Shown here piece after piece: positions 37,353 through 50,735 of a DNA stretch of 64,000 nt. The DNA comes from Pagrus major (lineage: Eukaryota; Chordata; Actinopteri; Spariformes; Sparidae): assembly GCF_040436345.1 (NCBI RefSeq), contig NC_133236.1:12578443-12642442 (forward strand), given 5' to 3'. The notes under the pieces were generated by a model. That model had not been told where the DNA came from. It ran no database searches and worked only from the letters and a program-made list of their open reading frames with translations. Both the position numbers and the translations under genes were made by a program. How positions within the stretch are numbered: position 1 is the stretch's first letter; each line of letters starts with the position of its first letter.

Positions 37353-39489
37353 TTAGTAGAAATGTATTGACATTTAATTGACACAATTATTGCTCTGAAC
37401 ATAGAAATGTGATGACTAAAATATCTGATTATTAAAGAAGAGAATAATAAAATGTTTGTACTATCTGGCTTTGCTATAAGGCATTCTATAAGCAGTGAGA
37501 GAAATATTTTGGCACGAGATCAGACTCCAGTCAAACTCAGAGAAAATTGAGGGGAAAAGACAGGGTGACAAAGAGAAAGAAACAGAAGGGAGGGTAAGGA
37601 TGAGATGGGTCCACTGATGGAAGAAGAGTAGAAGGGGATGATTGTGTAGAGATGCGGGATAAAGTGATCGTGATAAACTTGGTGGTGGGGCAGGGTTGGG
37701 GGGGAGGTGCAGTATGGAAGCAGTGCCCTAAAGGCCTGGCAGCCAGAATAAAAGATTAGTTTCCCAGGAGATGGAAACTGGAGTGCTTTCAGTGGAAAAG
37801 CCTACAAAGACACACACAAACAAAAACAACTGCATGTCATGGTATGGTGAAGCATACTAAAACACCAAGACTAATTTACCAGCTTGAGTTCTTGATTGAG
37901 GTGGATATTAAAAAACTATTTTCCTTCCCTTGATTGGATGATTTTAAATAAACACTCAACCTTCTTAACCTTCTGGCCTTTAATTGTAGTGCCCCCAGCA
38001 GGCCAATCAGTGTAACAATTTTCTTTATTCTAGACAGCAAAATGTAAAATTGTTTTTGTTGACTTGTATCACATGCTGATGTTCATTTCACATCTTACAC
38101 AGCTTTTGACCCACTGGAAATGTGTCTATTCCTATTACTCATCTACTAATCACATAGTCCATCCATTTAATCTGTGGGTTATATAAAAGACTACATTTGA
38201 ATTTTTGTTACTGTTTCCGAATTAAAAATATGTGTACTCTTATGGTACTTGATTATTACTTTGAATGGTTTCTTTAGACTAAAGGAAAGGAAACACACAG
38301 GAAATATTTCACACTGTGAAATTGTGGTTTGAAAAGTCCTTTTAGCAGAATGCAGAATATAAAATGGGAGTCGTTTTTTATTCCTACAAGCAGATTTTTG
38401 ACAGTTGACCCACTTTGATTCTTTTGGATGCAGGTGATACTGATGCAGCAAGACCTCTACCCCTTGCACAGAAAGTGAACTGCCACTGTCCAGCCTCACA
38501 GATCCACCAGAAACTGACACCATACTGGGAACAGCAGAGGATCACAGTTCCAGTGGGCCAGGTGCCAAATCAAAGGATTGATTGAGTTTGCCTCTCTTGT
38601 ACAGTAAATACAGACAGACTCACACAATTTCTGGCAAAAACAAAAATGCTTTGGACAAAAGAGATCAACCACTCTTCTTATTGGACAAATGGCATGTAGT
38701 GTTTGTTCTGTCTGTCTCGTTTAGTCCCCAGAGTAGTCATGTCAAAAACTTCACCACAGTACAATAGTAAGTAGTAGGCACTGCTGTTGTCACTATTTTC
38801 CAGTCAGCTCTGTCCAAACCCACACAGCTGACTGACTGACTGACTGTGTGTGGGAATGGGAACGCTGACTAAACAAGACCTCTGCACAGGACAGTAGGAG
38901 CTTTGTGTGTCTGTGAGGACTGTAAAGTCTGAGGAAATTAATGTCAACTTATATAATGACATTCTGGACAGTGACACCTTTAATACTGACTAACACACAC
39001 AGGAAGCCCTTCGGCTGCACAAAGGAAGGAAGCATGAAAACCATAGTGCCCATTGTATGCAGCCAGCCATTGACTGTTGCTGGCTCTAATTATTAATTAT
39101 TTTAAGATGATAAATCAGCATCAGTCACAGTCTGATCAGACTGACTGGCTGTCGTGAATAATTGATTTAATCTATTTAGTGTAGTTTCACTAAATCCAAT
39201 ATTTTCTTCTCCAAAAAGAAGTTTTGTTTGTCCTTACATGGTCTATTCTGAATTAGGAGCACAGACTTTTTACCAAAGAAGTGGGCCAACTTGAAGTAAT
39301 GTGAGTCGACTTCAGGCTTGACGTGACATGAGGTGACGGAGGAGACGCTACAGGACATAAGGCAACGTGAGGTGTTATGAGGTCCTGTGACGTGATATGA
39401 CATGAGACGTGAGGTGTCACGAGGAGTGGTTTGCCGGTCTTTGTCACAGCTACTTATTTGGTTCAGCTTGGTATGTCAGTGCACTTTAA

Positions 39490-39785
39490 AACAATTTATT
39501 GATAAGGAGAAACTTATTTTGATAATCAATTAATCTTTTCAGTCGTTCTTCAAGCAAAAATCTCAAATATTTGCAGGTTCCAGCTTCTCAAATGTTAAGA
39601 TTTGCTGCTTTTCTTTTTTCGTTTTGTGAGAAAAGAAGCAATTTGAAGATGCGGGTGGGGTCTGGGAAACTGCAATAGCATTTTTCACAATTTTACATTT
39701 TATAGACTAAACTATTAATCAATTAAGCATGAAAATAATGGGCAGATCAATCAATATTTAAAATAATTACGCGTTGCAGCCGTAG
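39490..39785 (+). repeat. AATCGATTAAT-family dispersed repeat
   Basis: Contains AGGTTCCAGCTTCTCAAATG, AAGAAGCAATTTGAAGATG, GGTCTGGGAAACTGCAAT and the end TTGCAGCCGTA, in the same order as the other copies. Confidence 0.65.
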
Positions 39786-40088
39786 TGCACTAGGCAATCC
39801 AAAGATGACTTTACAACCTAGATGATTTAATGGTGACACTGTTTCAGTCAATTGTGTGGCCTCAAAAACTGCATCTAAATACTCAAACTTAAAAGCACAG
39901 ATCTATTTTAGACTTCTTCACTGCAGGTCTACAGTGTGTGTGTGTGTGTGTGCGCGTGCGTGCGTGCGTGCGTGTTCGCTTTCTGCTGTGTCATAGTAGG
40001 TATGACAGACAGACAGCCAGAGAGAGAGACACACAGACAAACAGTGCCACACCAGGCAGCATTTCTCACTCACTCTGTGACCAGCTGC

Positions 40089-40119
<31 letters not shown>

Positions 40120-40373
40120 TGTAGTTGCACATGCACAAACACTCATTATGCTCACAATCACACACACCCAGACACACCCTCTCCATGCAGGCAGTTTTTT
40201 TAATGGGGGTGTTAATTAATAATGAATGAGGAGCAGCAGGCAGAGTTAGTCCAGACTCCCAAAGTCACATCGTGACAATGTCACGCACACACATAACAAC
40301 ATGGTCATATCTACTCCCAGCCATTTCACAATTTACTATCTAAAACTATCTATCTATCTTAAGTTAATTTTCA

Positions 40374-40690
40374 TGGTCGATTAATCTGTCAGTTATTTTC
40401 TTATTAATCGATTAGTTGTTTGATCTATAAAATGTCAGAAAATGGTAAAAAATGGTGATCAGTGTTTCTCAAAGCCCACAATGACATCCTCAAACGCCCT
40501 GTTTTCTCCACAACCCAAACATATGAAGTTTACTGTCATAGAGGAGTAAAGAAACCAGAAGATATTCACAGTTAAGAAGCTGGAATCAGAGAATGCTTTT
40601 TTTGTTCTCATAAAAAATTTGCCAAACACATTAATCGATTAGCAAAATAGTTGGTGATTAATTTAACAGTTGACAACTAATCGATTTCCA
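40374..40690 (-). repeat. AATCGATTAAT-family dispersed repeat, reversed copy
   Basis: On the minus strand the blocks GATTCCAGCTTCTTAACTG, ATGACAGTAAACTTCATATG and ACATTTTATAGATCAAAC appear in family order. It is the only clearly inverted copy I see. Confidence 0.6.
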
Positions 40691-43600
40691 TAATATAGTT
40701 ATAACTAAAAGAGGTATAAGCACTTTGAAAATGTAACCAAAATAAACAGAAACTCTAGACTTATACAAACAAAGAAATTAATTGTAAGTATGTCAAAATA
40801 TTATTGACAGAGGCAGAGGTGCATCAGAGCCAAAAAAAGGCAAGAGGACTATCAAAACTTCCAGCTTGTGAAAGTGCATGTTTAGAAACAGCATAAATGT
40901 GAAATAGTAGCTGCTGACATCCTCAGATGTCTGTTTCTGAACAAGTGCAGGCTACATGTGTGGTATGAAAACGTATGAGTGTGTGTGTGTTGGTGCATGC
41001 TGTAAGTGAGAAGAAAGGAGTGGACAGCTGCTGACTCCTGCTTGATGTAGACAGTAATCACCACAGGGAGAGACGGTGTACAGTGTGTATCTGTGTGTGT
41101 GTTTATTTACTTGAATATGTGTTAGCCAGTGTGTGTGAACTGTAGAGTTATTTAAAAAGCCAGAACAAACGTGCATCGACAACTTTACAACCAATTGGTG
41201 ACAAAAATAGACACTGAACACACACACACCCCCCCACACACACACACGATGGTTTAAAGACTTGTGGGTGCTACTGGAGCTTCATGGATGAATAAGCCAT
41301 TAGTGAATCACACACAGATAAACAACAACAGTGGTCTCATAAATAACTAGGCCATCACTCAGAGGATTAGGGACATCTCTGGCTCTCTGCGTGCTCTCTG
41401 GTCATGTAAAAATATTTTTGTGAAAAATGTTTTTATTAATTCATCATTTTCTCTCCTTCACCTTCACTCTCCTCTGAAGAAGTTCTCAAAGAAGAACTTC
41501 TTACATTTTAGCAGTATGTTTTAATCTGACCTTTGACCTTTCCTTCTGTGCCACCAACAGGCAATATACAATATTGCAAACAGATATCTGATTGGATATT
41601 TCTAATTTTAAATGGCCCCGGAATGTTTTCATTAGCATCAAAAGCTCTTCAACACACTGGATGTAAGATGGTCTTAAACCCCTCCCAGTCACACCTTTCC
41701 TGCATCAGAATTTGGGTGTCCACAGCTGACAATTTTTGTAACTTTCAAAACTGACAAAATGCAATCACGCACACCTCACGTAGTGATTGATAAGAGAGGA
41801 GACAAACCAGTTAAAAAAAAGTTTGTAACCAGCAAACTAATCAGCCAATTATGTTGTTGCACTGGCACGAGCACACAGCTAAAATTCATAACAGTTGAAC
41901 CAATTTTGAAGCCAGGAAGGAGCAGGTGCTGGCGGACTTCAAATTAGCATCAAGGAGGTGGATATCACACTAATGCACAGGATTACCAAGAAAGGTGAGG
42001 TTATCTAAGCATTAGACAAGGAATATATGATATATAAAATGCAAAATATAAAATGTAATATTTAGTAATATCAGCCTAATATTGATAAATCTGTATAATC
42101 AGCTATTAATTAATATCTGTGAAATTATAGCCGATGAATAGACCAGAGGCCAAATCACTTTCATTGACTTTGCAAGCGCAGCATCTGCACACATTGGGTG
42201 GCAGTATGCACCTGTAAAGCTGGCCATGGAGCCATGAAATCAGTCGGTGTCATGAAACTATGTGCATGTGCAGTAGAAGTATATCTGTGGAAAAGGGGTT
42301 TTAAACCTAAATTTAAATCAGATATGACTGGTTTTATATCCCAGTGACCATTGAAAGTGAAGTTATGTCTCAAGCCCCATTTATTTAGATAAGAGTCTGG
42401 TCTTGTTATGAGGAAATAACTGCTCAGGGGCGTTGCCAAGATGGCTGCTGAGTGGTGAGACATGCCTAAAAGGACTTTGGTGCAACACCACGAGTGCCTT
42501 TGAGGAAAGACTGTTTCAAAGTGCACACCCTGATCCCCATTTGCATGATTCATGGGGTCTCACCCCTGTCTGTGGCAGAAGGCTTTTTTGAGTGTTGGCA
42601 ATTCAGAACAGCCAGTACAGAGTACTTTTTCCTTCAGATGTGGCCAAACAGCATGTAGTACAATCTAGGTTGTTTCGAGCAAAACCAGGGCTTAGGAAGG
42701 ACGCCAGCATGCCACTCCAAAAATAAGTAAGTAAGTAAGATCTACTCTAAGATCTACTGTACTCTTGTGGTATTTAATGCAACTGTTAATTAAATAGTGT
42801 CAATTGTATCCCAGTGTGAATATTGATTTCTTGGTCCTCTGTGGTTTACCCTGCACCAGCTGGCATCCATACATTTTTTATTTAACTATATGGTTTTGGT
42901 GGTCAGAGCAGCAGATATAGGATTGGGAATAGTCGATAGACAGAAGGTGGACATTAATTGATTGATTAAGTATAAATTGCCATCCATTTATTATCTAAAC
43001 CTCTTACTCCCTTATAATTCTCTCCATTCACTCCTACAGAAAGAGAAGAGTCCCAATTACAGCAGCCTAACCTGCATGTCTCTGTACTGTGGGAGGAAAC
43101 TGACACTGGCAAAGTCTTTCTGGCTCACTGGATGAACGTGCTGCACATTTATCAAATAATCAAATCAAATATTTTCCAGTTACAACCTCCTAAATGTGAG
43201 GATTTGCTTTCTCATCTGCTTCATACTGTTGCAAACTTGTGATGTGCATCCCTATTTATGCAACGCCAATGGAATATACCATGTGCAGGGAAACAGGTTA
43301 CATCATCTAATTAGGATGCAATCTAATATATTCAATTCACCGTGCTGCACTGAGAACCCCCAGAGCCCCTTAAAGCACCCTTGAGGATCCTTAAAACCAA
43401 ATGATGAAGGCCTCCACACCCCCAGAGGAGGTCTGCATGCAACAGCCTCCACACAGAATCCAACAGAAAACAGAGGATTAAATCACCTGTTCTGTTCACA
43501 TCATGTTCCCAACCACACAAACACGATCATGGCGTGCACACACACACACACACACACACACACACCAGCAGGCTCGTTTGTATGCATGACGACTCCAGAC

Positions 43601-43719
43601 CCTCCTCTTCATCACCACTATGACTCAATATATTTGGTAGAACCTATAAACGAATAACAGACTTACATAACGACCAACACACACACATTACACAGAGACG
43701 TATTGCACTGATGGCACGC

Positions 43720-43722
<3 letters not shown>

Positions 43723-43791
<69 letters not shown>
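43723..43791. repeat. Long (CA)n microsatellite
   Basis: About 34 uninterrupted CA units, about 0.4 kb inside the first dpysl5 intron from exon 1. A shorter (CA)n lies at 43536-43564. Confidence 0.95.
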
Positions 43792-43792
<1 letters not shown>

Positions 43793-44204
43793 CACCCATA
43801 ATTCGTCGCCTAAAGGCACGCGATGCTAGCTTACAACATACGACCAAATCTTGCGTCTGTCTCTATATTTATGTCAAATTTCATTAAAATGTCATTCAGC
43901 AAAGAAAAGACCCGAATTGATTGATGTCTATTCACGTGTAAACGCAGATTTACATCATTGTTTGAATGAAAATGTACAATAAAAATACAAAAAAAACTCT
44001 CTTATGTCAAGCTAACGTTGTTTTACCAAGTGTAAAAAGCGGAAATTAACGTTTGAACACTGCGGTTATTAACGTCAGACGACATATAATACAGATTTCT
44101 AACGGTCTAAATCAGAATATTGATTGTTAATTCCTCCGCTTCTTGTCAAACAGAAAAAATAACCCCTATCATCTTGATTTTTCCCACATGTTTTGGCTTC
44201 TTAC

Positions 44205-44400
44205 CCTTTTTTTCCAGATTCCCAGATCCTCCTCAGCAGGAGCTTCTCTCCGTTGCCCAGCACTAGCCGAGTGCTCGAGGACAGCTGGCACAGCGCGAGC
44301 CGCAGATGCTTCGATGCCGACAGTCCGGCAGCAGCCAATCAGGAGCCGTTCGAACCTGAGCAACGGAAAAATCCACCAATAGGAGACGAGTTGTGTAGAG
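44205..44400 (-). other. dpysl5: dpysl5 non-coding first exon and core promoter
   Basis: A CpG-rich island in AT-rich DNA. On the gene strand it ends in a donor (AAAAAAAGG|GTAAGAAG, exon edge 44205) and lacks an in-frame ATG, so it fits the 5' UTR exon spliced to the start-codon exon at 34544. Plus-strand CCAAT at 44335-44339 and 44376-44380 (ATTGG on the gene strand) fit CCAAT boxes and would put transcription start near 44240-44290. The exact start is not visible. Confidence 0.6.
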
Positions 44401-44499
44401 CGAAGGGGTCTCCTCTCCTCAGTAGACAGGGGCGTGTCTCCTCCTGCCTCCAGAGACATATGTTGCCTTCAAAGGCTGTCGGAAATAATGCGGTTAGTA

Positions 44500-47080
44500 C
44501 CAGTTGAGCTGATTTGACAAATTGTGGATGTTTTTAATATTTTTTATTTTTCAATTGAATCAGCAAGTTATAGGTTAATGTGAATGTAAACTATAAACCC
44601 AAGTCATCATAGATAATTTCTGTATCTACGGAGAAACTATGTATTATTGTAATAAAAATGTTGATATTGAAAGTTTAATCATAATTTTGGACAATGGTGG
44701 ACTGATCTCAACATAAAGTCTATTTGTAGCTGTCTTATAGCTATCTATCATATTATACAACCATCTTCAGCAGATCAAGTTGTCCATTACACAATTATTA
44801 AGATATTCTTATTCATATATAATAATTCAGAATAGCTAGTCATGGACCCTGTGGTGACATTGACAACTATGAATACATTATTCTTTACATCATTAAGACC
44901 TCATTTAAAATCTCACTTCTTGACTCATTAGTTCTGTACATGTATACTATATTTGCATTAATATATATAGTGTAAGATCTAGTCATGTATACAGTGTATA
45001 TAGCTTTTTCTTTATCCATTTTAAATATTTTATTAGAATTATTTTATTAAAATAGCTCCTTTTCTGTCTTTCTAATCTCCTTTATCAGCCCTTGTGCTGC
45101 GCTAACATCTACACGATGTATATAGCTTTTTATTCTTTTATACTTTTTATTTAATCCGTTTTTTTTTTAACCTTTTTGTTTGCCTCTTGTGCTGCTACAT
45201 GTAAATTTCCTAAAGGGTGCCAATATTATCTCATAATTAGACAACAGAATTTCATAAAAAATATATCAATACATATTGTCCAGCTATACCACTGCCCAAG
45301 TTTTCTTAGAAAACAACAATGCTTTCTTTAAACTTAATCAAATAAATATGAAACTCTGTCACTTAATGGGTTAAAAAAAAAAAAAAAAAAAACGAATTTC
45401 AAGCCAGGTGGCTAAAATTAGTTGAATACACCCTCCACTAACCCTGCACAAAACAGCAGAAAACAATGAATTTCTCACTGATATTTAATCTTCCAAGATG
45501 CAAACTGATGAAAACATCAATCAGCCTACGCCCCCACATCTACTCAATTTTGCTCTGCCGCAGCATCACAGCATAAAAACTGCACTCACTGATCTCTGAG
45601 ATGAAAGACAAATCCTCAAACCTCCAGTTTGGTATTATTCCTAACCCCCGAGCACTTGAATGCTGCACTGCCACTCAGAGGGGCTTACAAGCAGCACTTG
45701 AAGGCGACAATATGGGGTTTGAAGGACCACAGTATGGAGACAGTGTGCTACTCCTTGGCAGCATCGGTGGCTGGTGCTGGTGGGATTAAGGAGGTGAGAG
45801 CAGCGTGAACAACAGCTTATTACAGGTGTCAATAAGTGAATAATTTACTCTCTGCAGATGAAAATTCACAGCATTTCTGGACCAGCATTAGATCGAGGTC
45901 TGATGACTTACTGAATATTATTCATGAGTATGATACATGATAAATAATTTGTGTCTTTGTACGCAAACTATTACCTTGTAGGGAACTTGCAATAGACAAT
46001 AAGCCCTTCACGATGAGACATTATAACTATTGCAGACATTTAAATCACATTTTTTTTAGACCTTGAAATAATTAATGATGGACATTTATACCCAGACTTA
46101 ATCCATCATAAGGATGTTAGGGCTCACTGACACCTAGGAACACATGATTATAGCCTTTAACACCCTGGTAGCTGAGTAAAACATTATATGTATAGTACCT
46201 GTACTGTACTTATGGATCGTCTGTTTTGTGAGAAATGCAGCAACTCCAGACATTCCAGCTCCTAAAGTAAAGGATGAATTTGTGGTATAAAGTTTTTAAC
46301 ATATTTCAATCCATTCTATTCTTCAAGACACTGAAAACACTAGGCATTTACCTTCTTTAAACACACGTCATAACTTTAAAGACAACAGACATATACTGAC
46401 ATTAAGGGAGTAACAATTTTGACTTCTAAATCAATGTTTTAGTTGTGTAAAAATAGCCAGTTTTTGGTGTTGTCGGCAGGCTCCTGCTGTCCTTGACAAA
46501 CTCTCACAAGTCGACAAACTGTCACTTGCAAGAGTTTGATCTGTTCTGCAGACACACTAACAACAGCCGAGGAAAATTGCTGAGTGTTATTGCGTTGCGA
46601 TGTCAGCTAATTTTTGCTGACATCAACAGACAGGGGAGAAACAGTTAAAAGTGCAATATGTAAGACAGTTGATTGTTGAGTCTCATTCCTAGGTCATCAA
46701 ATACTGACCTAGCCCAACCCACCAACCCAAAGTGTCAGTATTCGACAATGAGGGAAACCCAAAGCAAAAACCAGACTGTTATGGAGAATGTAATGGTTGT
46801 ACATCTCATACGGTCTGAGGAGAACTTTAGATAAATTTCAGTCTCTTCCCTTGCAAATATTGGACATTAAATCGCAGGGTACATTAATATCACTAGAAGC
46901 AAAAAAAGGACACGAAAATGTCAGTATTTGACGACCTGGGAATGATCCTCAACAATCAACTGTCGCTTTTCCCACCTTTAAATAAGCTGTTAAAAAATAA
47001 ATTAGAATGTTGTCTTATATCTGAGCAGTCACACCCTTAAACATAAAGGAAGATAACACAGAAGATCACAAGAAACAGTC
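44500..47080. other. Intergenic region upstream of dpysl5
   Basis: No gene supported. It holds an AT-rich T-tract region (about 44930-45270, ending like a retroelement tail with TAAATTTCCTAAAGGGTGCC), a poly(A) run near 45373-45391 and the MITE at 46649-46977. Confidence 0.5.
46649..46977. mobile_element. TTAA-bounded MITE with long inverted ends
   Basis: About 40-bp inverted repeats: left GACAGTTGATTGTTGAG..TCATTCCTAGGTC, right (reverse complement) GACAGTTGATTGTTGAG..TCATTCCCAGGTC, both followed by a TCAAATACTGAC block. It is flanked by TTAA at 46645-46648 and 46978-46981. The interior is non-coding. A related fragment (TCATTCCCAACTCGTC AAATACTGAC) lies at about 48845-48970. Confidence 0.75.
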
Positions 47081-47844
47081 TTTTTTATTCACGTTTCATT
47101 TCTTACATTGTTCAAGTACAAAGTTAAAATGCCTTTTTAATTAGTTCATATTCATACAAGAGTAAAATAATAATAGTGCCTTTTCATTACTACGACAAAC
47201 TTAAATACAGTCATTGTAAAGACAAACTCGATTTATACTCCTAACAATATATTTTTCTTATTTTCAGATAAAATTTTAGCACCTTTTGAAACACCACTAG
47301 GTCCTCCTTTTCCTAAAAGCTCATCTTTCATTTAGTCCATGAGATGAGTGTCTGAATGCGCCACAGCATTGTATTTGTAGGTGTTTGTGTGTGTGTTTGT
47401 GTCTCTGCGTCTGAGCGTCGTCCGCTCTGTGTTAATAATAGCAGTGTTTTGTGTGTATATGTTAATAAGTGTGTCAGTGTTGAACACAACGCGTCACTCA
47501 GACTGAAAGCTGTCGATAGGCGAACAGAAACATCATCACCGTGTCACCCGTCATTTCAAAACGTCAAACCCATTCCTCTCGCTTATGTCCCACTGCACTC
47601 TCAAACAGAGACGTGTTGAAATAACACTGCTCGACAACAACCACATGACCTCCTGACCAGTGGTTTCCAATGTTTTTGGCTTTTGAGCCTTTAAAATTAA
47701 GTCAGTTGTCAAACTTATTATTTCAAGAGATTCAACTTCTTACAGATGTTTGATATTATTGTTTTCAGTCATCTGATCTTCATCTTACCAAACATCTCAC
47801 AAAGATCTTTTAAGTCCAACAGAACATATTTTAAATATACTTAA

Positions 47845-48129
47845 AGGTCCAGTGTGTAGGATTTAGTGGCGTGGTTTCAGACTGCCCCCTTTGTCATTAA
47901 AATGTCATTAAAAACACTGAATTATATTTGCTGTGACAATTAAACATCAGTTGTAAATAGATCAAAGAATTTACAATAGACTAATAACGCTGTTAATTTT
48001 TAAGAAATTAACAATTATCTAAACTAAGATCTAATATATCACATATATGAAATCTAAAATCCATGTCATCTAGGAGCTTTATGAGTATTTCTGTCCTCCC
48101 AATCCTCCCAAATCCTACACACTGGACCT
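47845..48129. mobile_element. TTAA-bounded MITE (AGGTCCAGTGTGTAGGATTT ends)
   Basis: The left end AGGTCCAGTGTGTAGGATTT and the right end, its exact reverse complement, form perfect 20-bp terminal inverted repeats. TTAA flanks the element at 47841-47844 and 48130-48133, the piggyBac target. 285 bp, non-coding. A lone right end of the same family is at about 61470-61497, also followed by TTAA. Confidence 0.85.
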
Positions 48130-48564
48130 TTAAATCTCACATTTTTTGTATCTATTACATAACAACAGTGGCCTTTTTGGCTTATGATTTCTTAAAGTAA
48201 AGAAATGCTTTACTGCTGATGCCATTTGTGCAACCAAAGAGTGATTTTTGCTGGTTGTTATTTTCTCCTTTAGAGGATTTCAAGGCCACAACGAGGTCAG
48301 ATTATCTAATATTCACCAAAACAAAAAAGCCGCTGAACAATTTTCCGTGACAGATTTGTTTCTTCGGCCCTTTAATCTCCTTGTGAACACTCACAGTTAT
48401 GTAACAATCATTGTCACAACTTTATATATAGTATATTGTTTTATTTTAACATGCAAATGAAGGAAAGAAACCAAACATTTTAACTGAAACTTTTCCTTCT
48501 CAGATTGTTTAATTTACATGATTTTTTGAAGAGGGGAGGGGTGAAGCTGAAACATAAACAATGT

Positions 48565-48830
48565 GTCAATCAATTGGTTTGTCGATGACAGAAAATGCAA
48601 AAACAAATTTGATGACGGATTGCTGTAAAATTTCTGGTTCCAGCTTCTCAAACGTGAGAATCTTTTGGGTTTCAGTCTTCTGTGACAGTAAACTAAAAAT
48701 ATTTGAGTTTTGGACTGACTTTTGACTTAAACAGGTATTTTTCACTGTTTGCCAGTTTTTTAGACTAAACAATTAACCAAGAAAACAATCAGTTGAAGAA
48801 AATAATCGTTACTTACAACCTTAAAGTTTC
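48565..48830 (+). repeat. AATCGATTAAT-family dispersed repeat
   Basis: Blocks TGGTTCCAGCTTCTCAAACG, GTGACAGTAAACTAAAAATA, TTTGAGTTTTGGACTG and AAAATAATCGTTACTTACAA in family order. Immediately followed at 48845 by a fragment of the 46649 MITE family. Confidence 0.6.
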
Positions 48831-50515
48831 TGTTGGTAAGAAAGTTAATTTTCGAGTCTCATTCCCAACTCGTCAAATACTGACGCTTTTGGATGGTGGC
48901 CAACCCGACCTACAATCCCAAAGTATTACTATCTTACCACCAGGAGCTTTACATAAAACAGTCTTAATATTTCAAGTTTAATTTTGTGTTGCAGACTTTT
49001 CTATTTTCTTGGTCTTGATGATCTTGTGGTCAGGAGGTCCTGATCAAAACTTTGGGAGCCACTGGAAAGTTTGGATTTTGCTGGTCATGACTTCACCCTG
49101 TCTCTTCCTCCTCTTTTACAACTCTGCACTTGGTGTTATGTCAACCCGCTCTTGTTTGAAAGTGTCCTTTAGCTCGTCGTCTTAACAATTTCTTCTGGCA
49201 TCCTTGGGTACAATAGAACAAGTCACTATACTAACTGTAATATATGCTTTCTCTAGCCTCTCTCTCTCCTCTCTAGGCTGAGACTGAACTGAACTGAGCA
49301 CCAACCTGGAACAGTACACACACACAATAACAGATTATTATTGTAATTATTATTACCATTATTATTATGATCATTACTCCCTAATCTAACATGGAATCGG
49401 AGATTACACTGACTGACTGACATGCAGCACCTGGGGGTCGGGGGAGTGGGGTGGGGGGGTTTGGGAGCACCAAACGACGCAGGGTGATGATGTCACACCC
49501 AGCAGCGCCGTGGGAGGCCTGATGGCAACAGGCGGCCGGCAAAAACACAGTGTGTATGCACATGTGTGTGTGTTGATGTTTGTAGCGAAAGGAGTTCAAA
49601 GAAGCACTGTGTTGTGTGTCTGTGTGTGTGTTTGTAACCTGCAAGAGCACTGTAAAAAAGAGCAGAGTTTAAAAAGCACCTGAAGGTTGGTTGTATAAAC
49701 GGAGAGTAAACATGATGGAAAAAACTTTGAACCTGCTGGTTTATTGTTGGTTTTTTTGTTGCTGTTTGTGCACTATGTGTGTCTGTATAGACTGCATGTG
49801 TCCAGTTGTTCGCTGGTATCTGAGGAAGGTCAGAGGATCGGAAGGCTTCCTGGAAAAAGTTGGTCGTCTGAGGACCAAAAGCACCAGACTGAACGAGGTG
49901 TTTTCTCAAAAGACAGCCCTGTCTAAATAAAACATCAGTCTGTTGGGACGTTCACACAAACTGTCTGTGTGTATGATCGTTTTGGTAACATTTTTATTTG
50001 AATTTACTTGCTTAAAGTTATTATTCAAGGTCACAGCGCAGCTGAGTTGATCCCAGCATGCATTGGGCGAAAGGCAGAAGAAGCACCCAAGACAGGAGGT
50101 ACAATCGGTAGTATCGTTATTTATACAGGGCGATCTGTTTCAGTCGTAGGAAGTATAAACCAGCATAGTGTCTATAGATTAAAGGTCTGGTTTCAGTGGA
50201 TGTCACTGCAGTAACTTGTGGACATTTTGGATCCCTATGGAGCAAAGTAGGAGCGTTAACTGCAAGTTGTAACGGCTGGTGGACTTTTTCACCAGATGAG
50301 AAATGGCAACATTGGAGCTGACACACAAGAGAAGCTGTGTATTATCTGGAAGGGATCAGGTTTAATATCCCCCGACTGACTTTCTTTCACTTTACATGCT
50401 GCTGTGAACAAGACACTGAACTCCTCATGAGTCCACTGGTGTTTTAGTTTCATGTTTCTCAGAGGCAGTGCTGCTCTGGAGGTACAAATAATCTCACTGG
50501 AGGAATTAAAATTTG

Positions 50516-50735
50516 ATGTTAGTGTGCAACAATATTATATCGTTATTATCATGATATGAGACTGAATATCGTCCTTGATTTTGGAAATCGTTAAATGGCG
50601 ATGTGACATAAGTGTTATCTTTTCCTGGTTTTAAAGGCTGCATTACAGTAGACTGATTTTTTTTTCCCAAAACAAAACCAATAAAATAAAGGGTATGTAT
50701 TTGATAATATAACATTAAGTTGCAATCTTCAACCC
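50516..50735 (+). repeat. Dispersed repeat (ATATCG / GATATGAGACT family)
   Basis: TCATGATATGAGACTGAATA, TTTTGGAAATCGTTAAATGG, then TTTTCCTGGTTTTAAAGGC and GCATTACAGTAGACTGAT follow the order of a family I know from teleost genomes. The class is unknown. Confidence 0.5.

Larger units (their letters stand above)
34545..44204 (-). other. First intron of dpysl5 (9.7 kb)
   Basis: Separates the non-coding first exon from the start-codon exon. It contains three AATCGATTAAT-family repeats, microsatellites at 39931-39975, 40090-40116, 43536-43564 and 43723-43791, and purine-rich runs (36610-36670, 37500-37700). Open frames such as 42161-42553 (minus) have no family resemblance. No other exon is supported. 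Confidence 0.55.

Noticed and set aside
42161..42553. 130-codon minus-strand open frame
   Set aside because: No recognisable domain or splice context, and it lies in the repeat-rich first intron of dpysl5. Length alone is not enough.
43505..43795. Direct repeats suggestive of a CRISPR array or satellite
   Set aside because: They are simple CA microsatellites without repeat-spacer structure.
44220..44320. RE1/REST-like site in the dpysl5 first exon
   Set aside because: GAGGACAGCTGG resembles the right half site, but no acceptable left half is at the right spacing.
44169..44459. Open frame of 96 codons on the minus strand over the dpysl5 promoter
   Set aside because: It lies in a CpG-rich stretch where stops are rare, resembles no family, and crosses the donor of the non-coding first exon.
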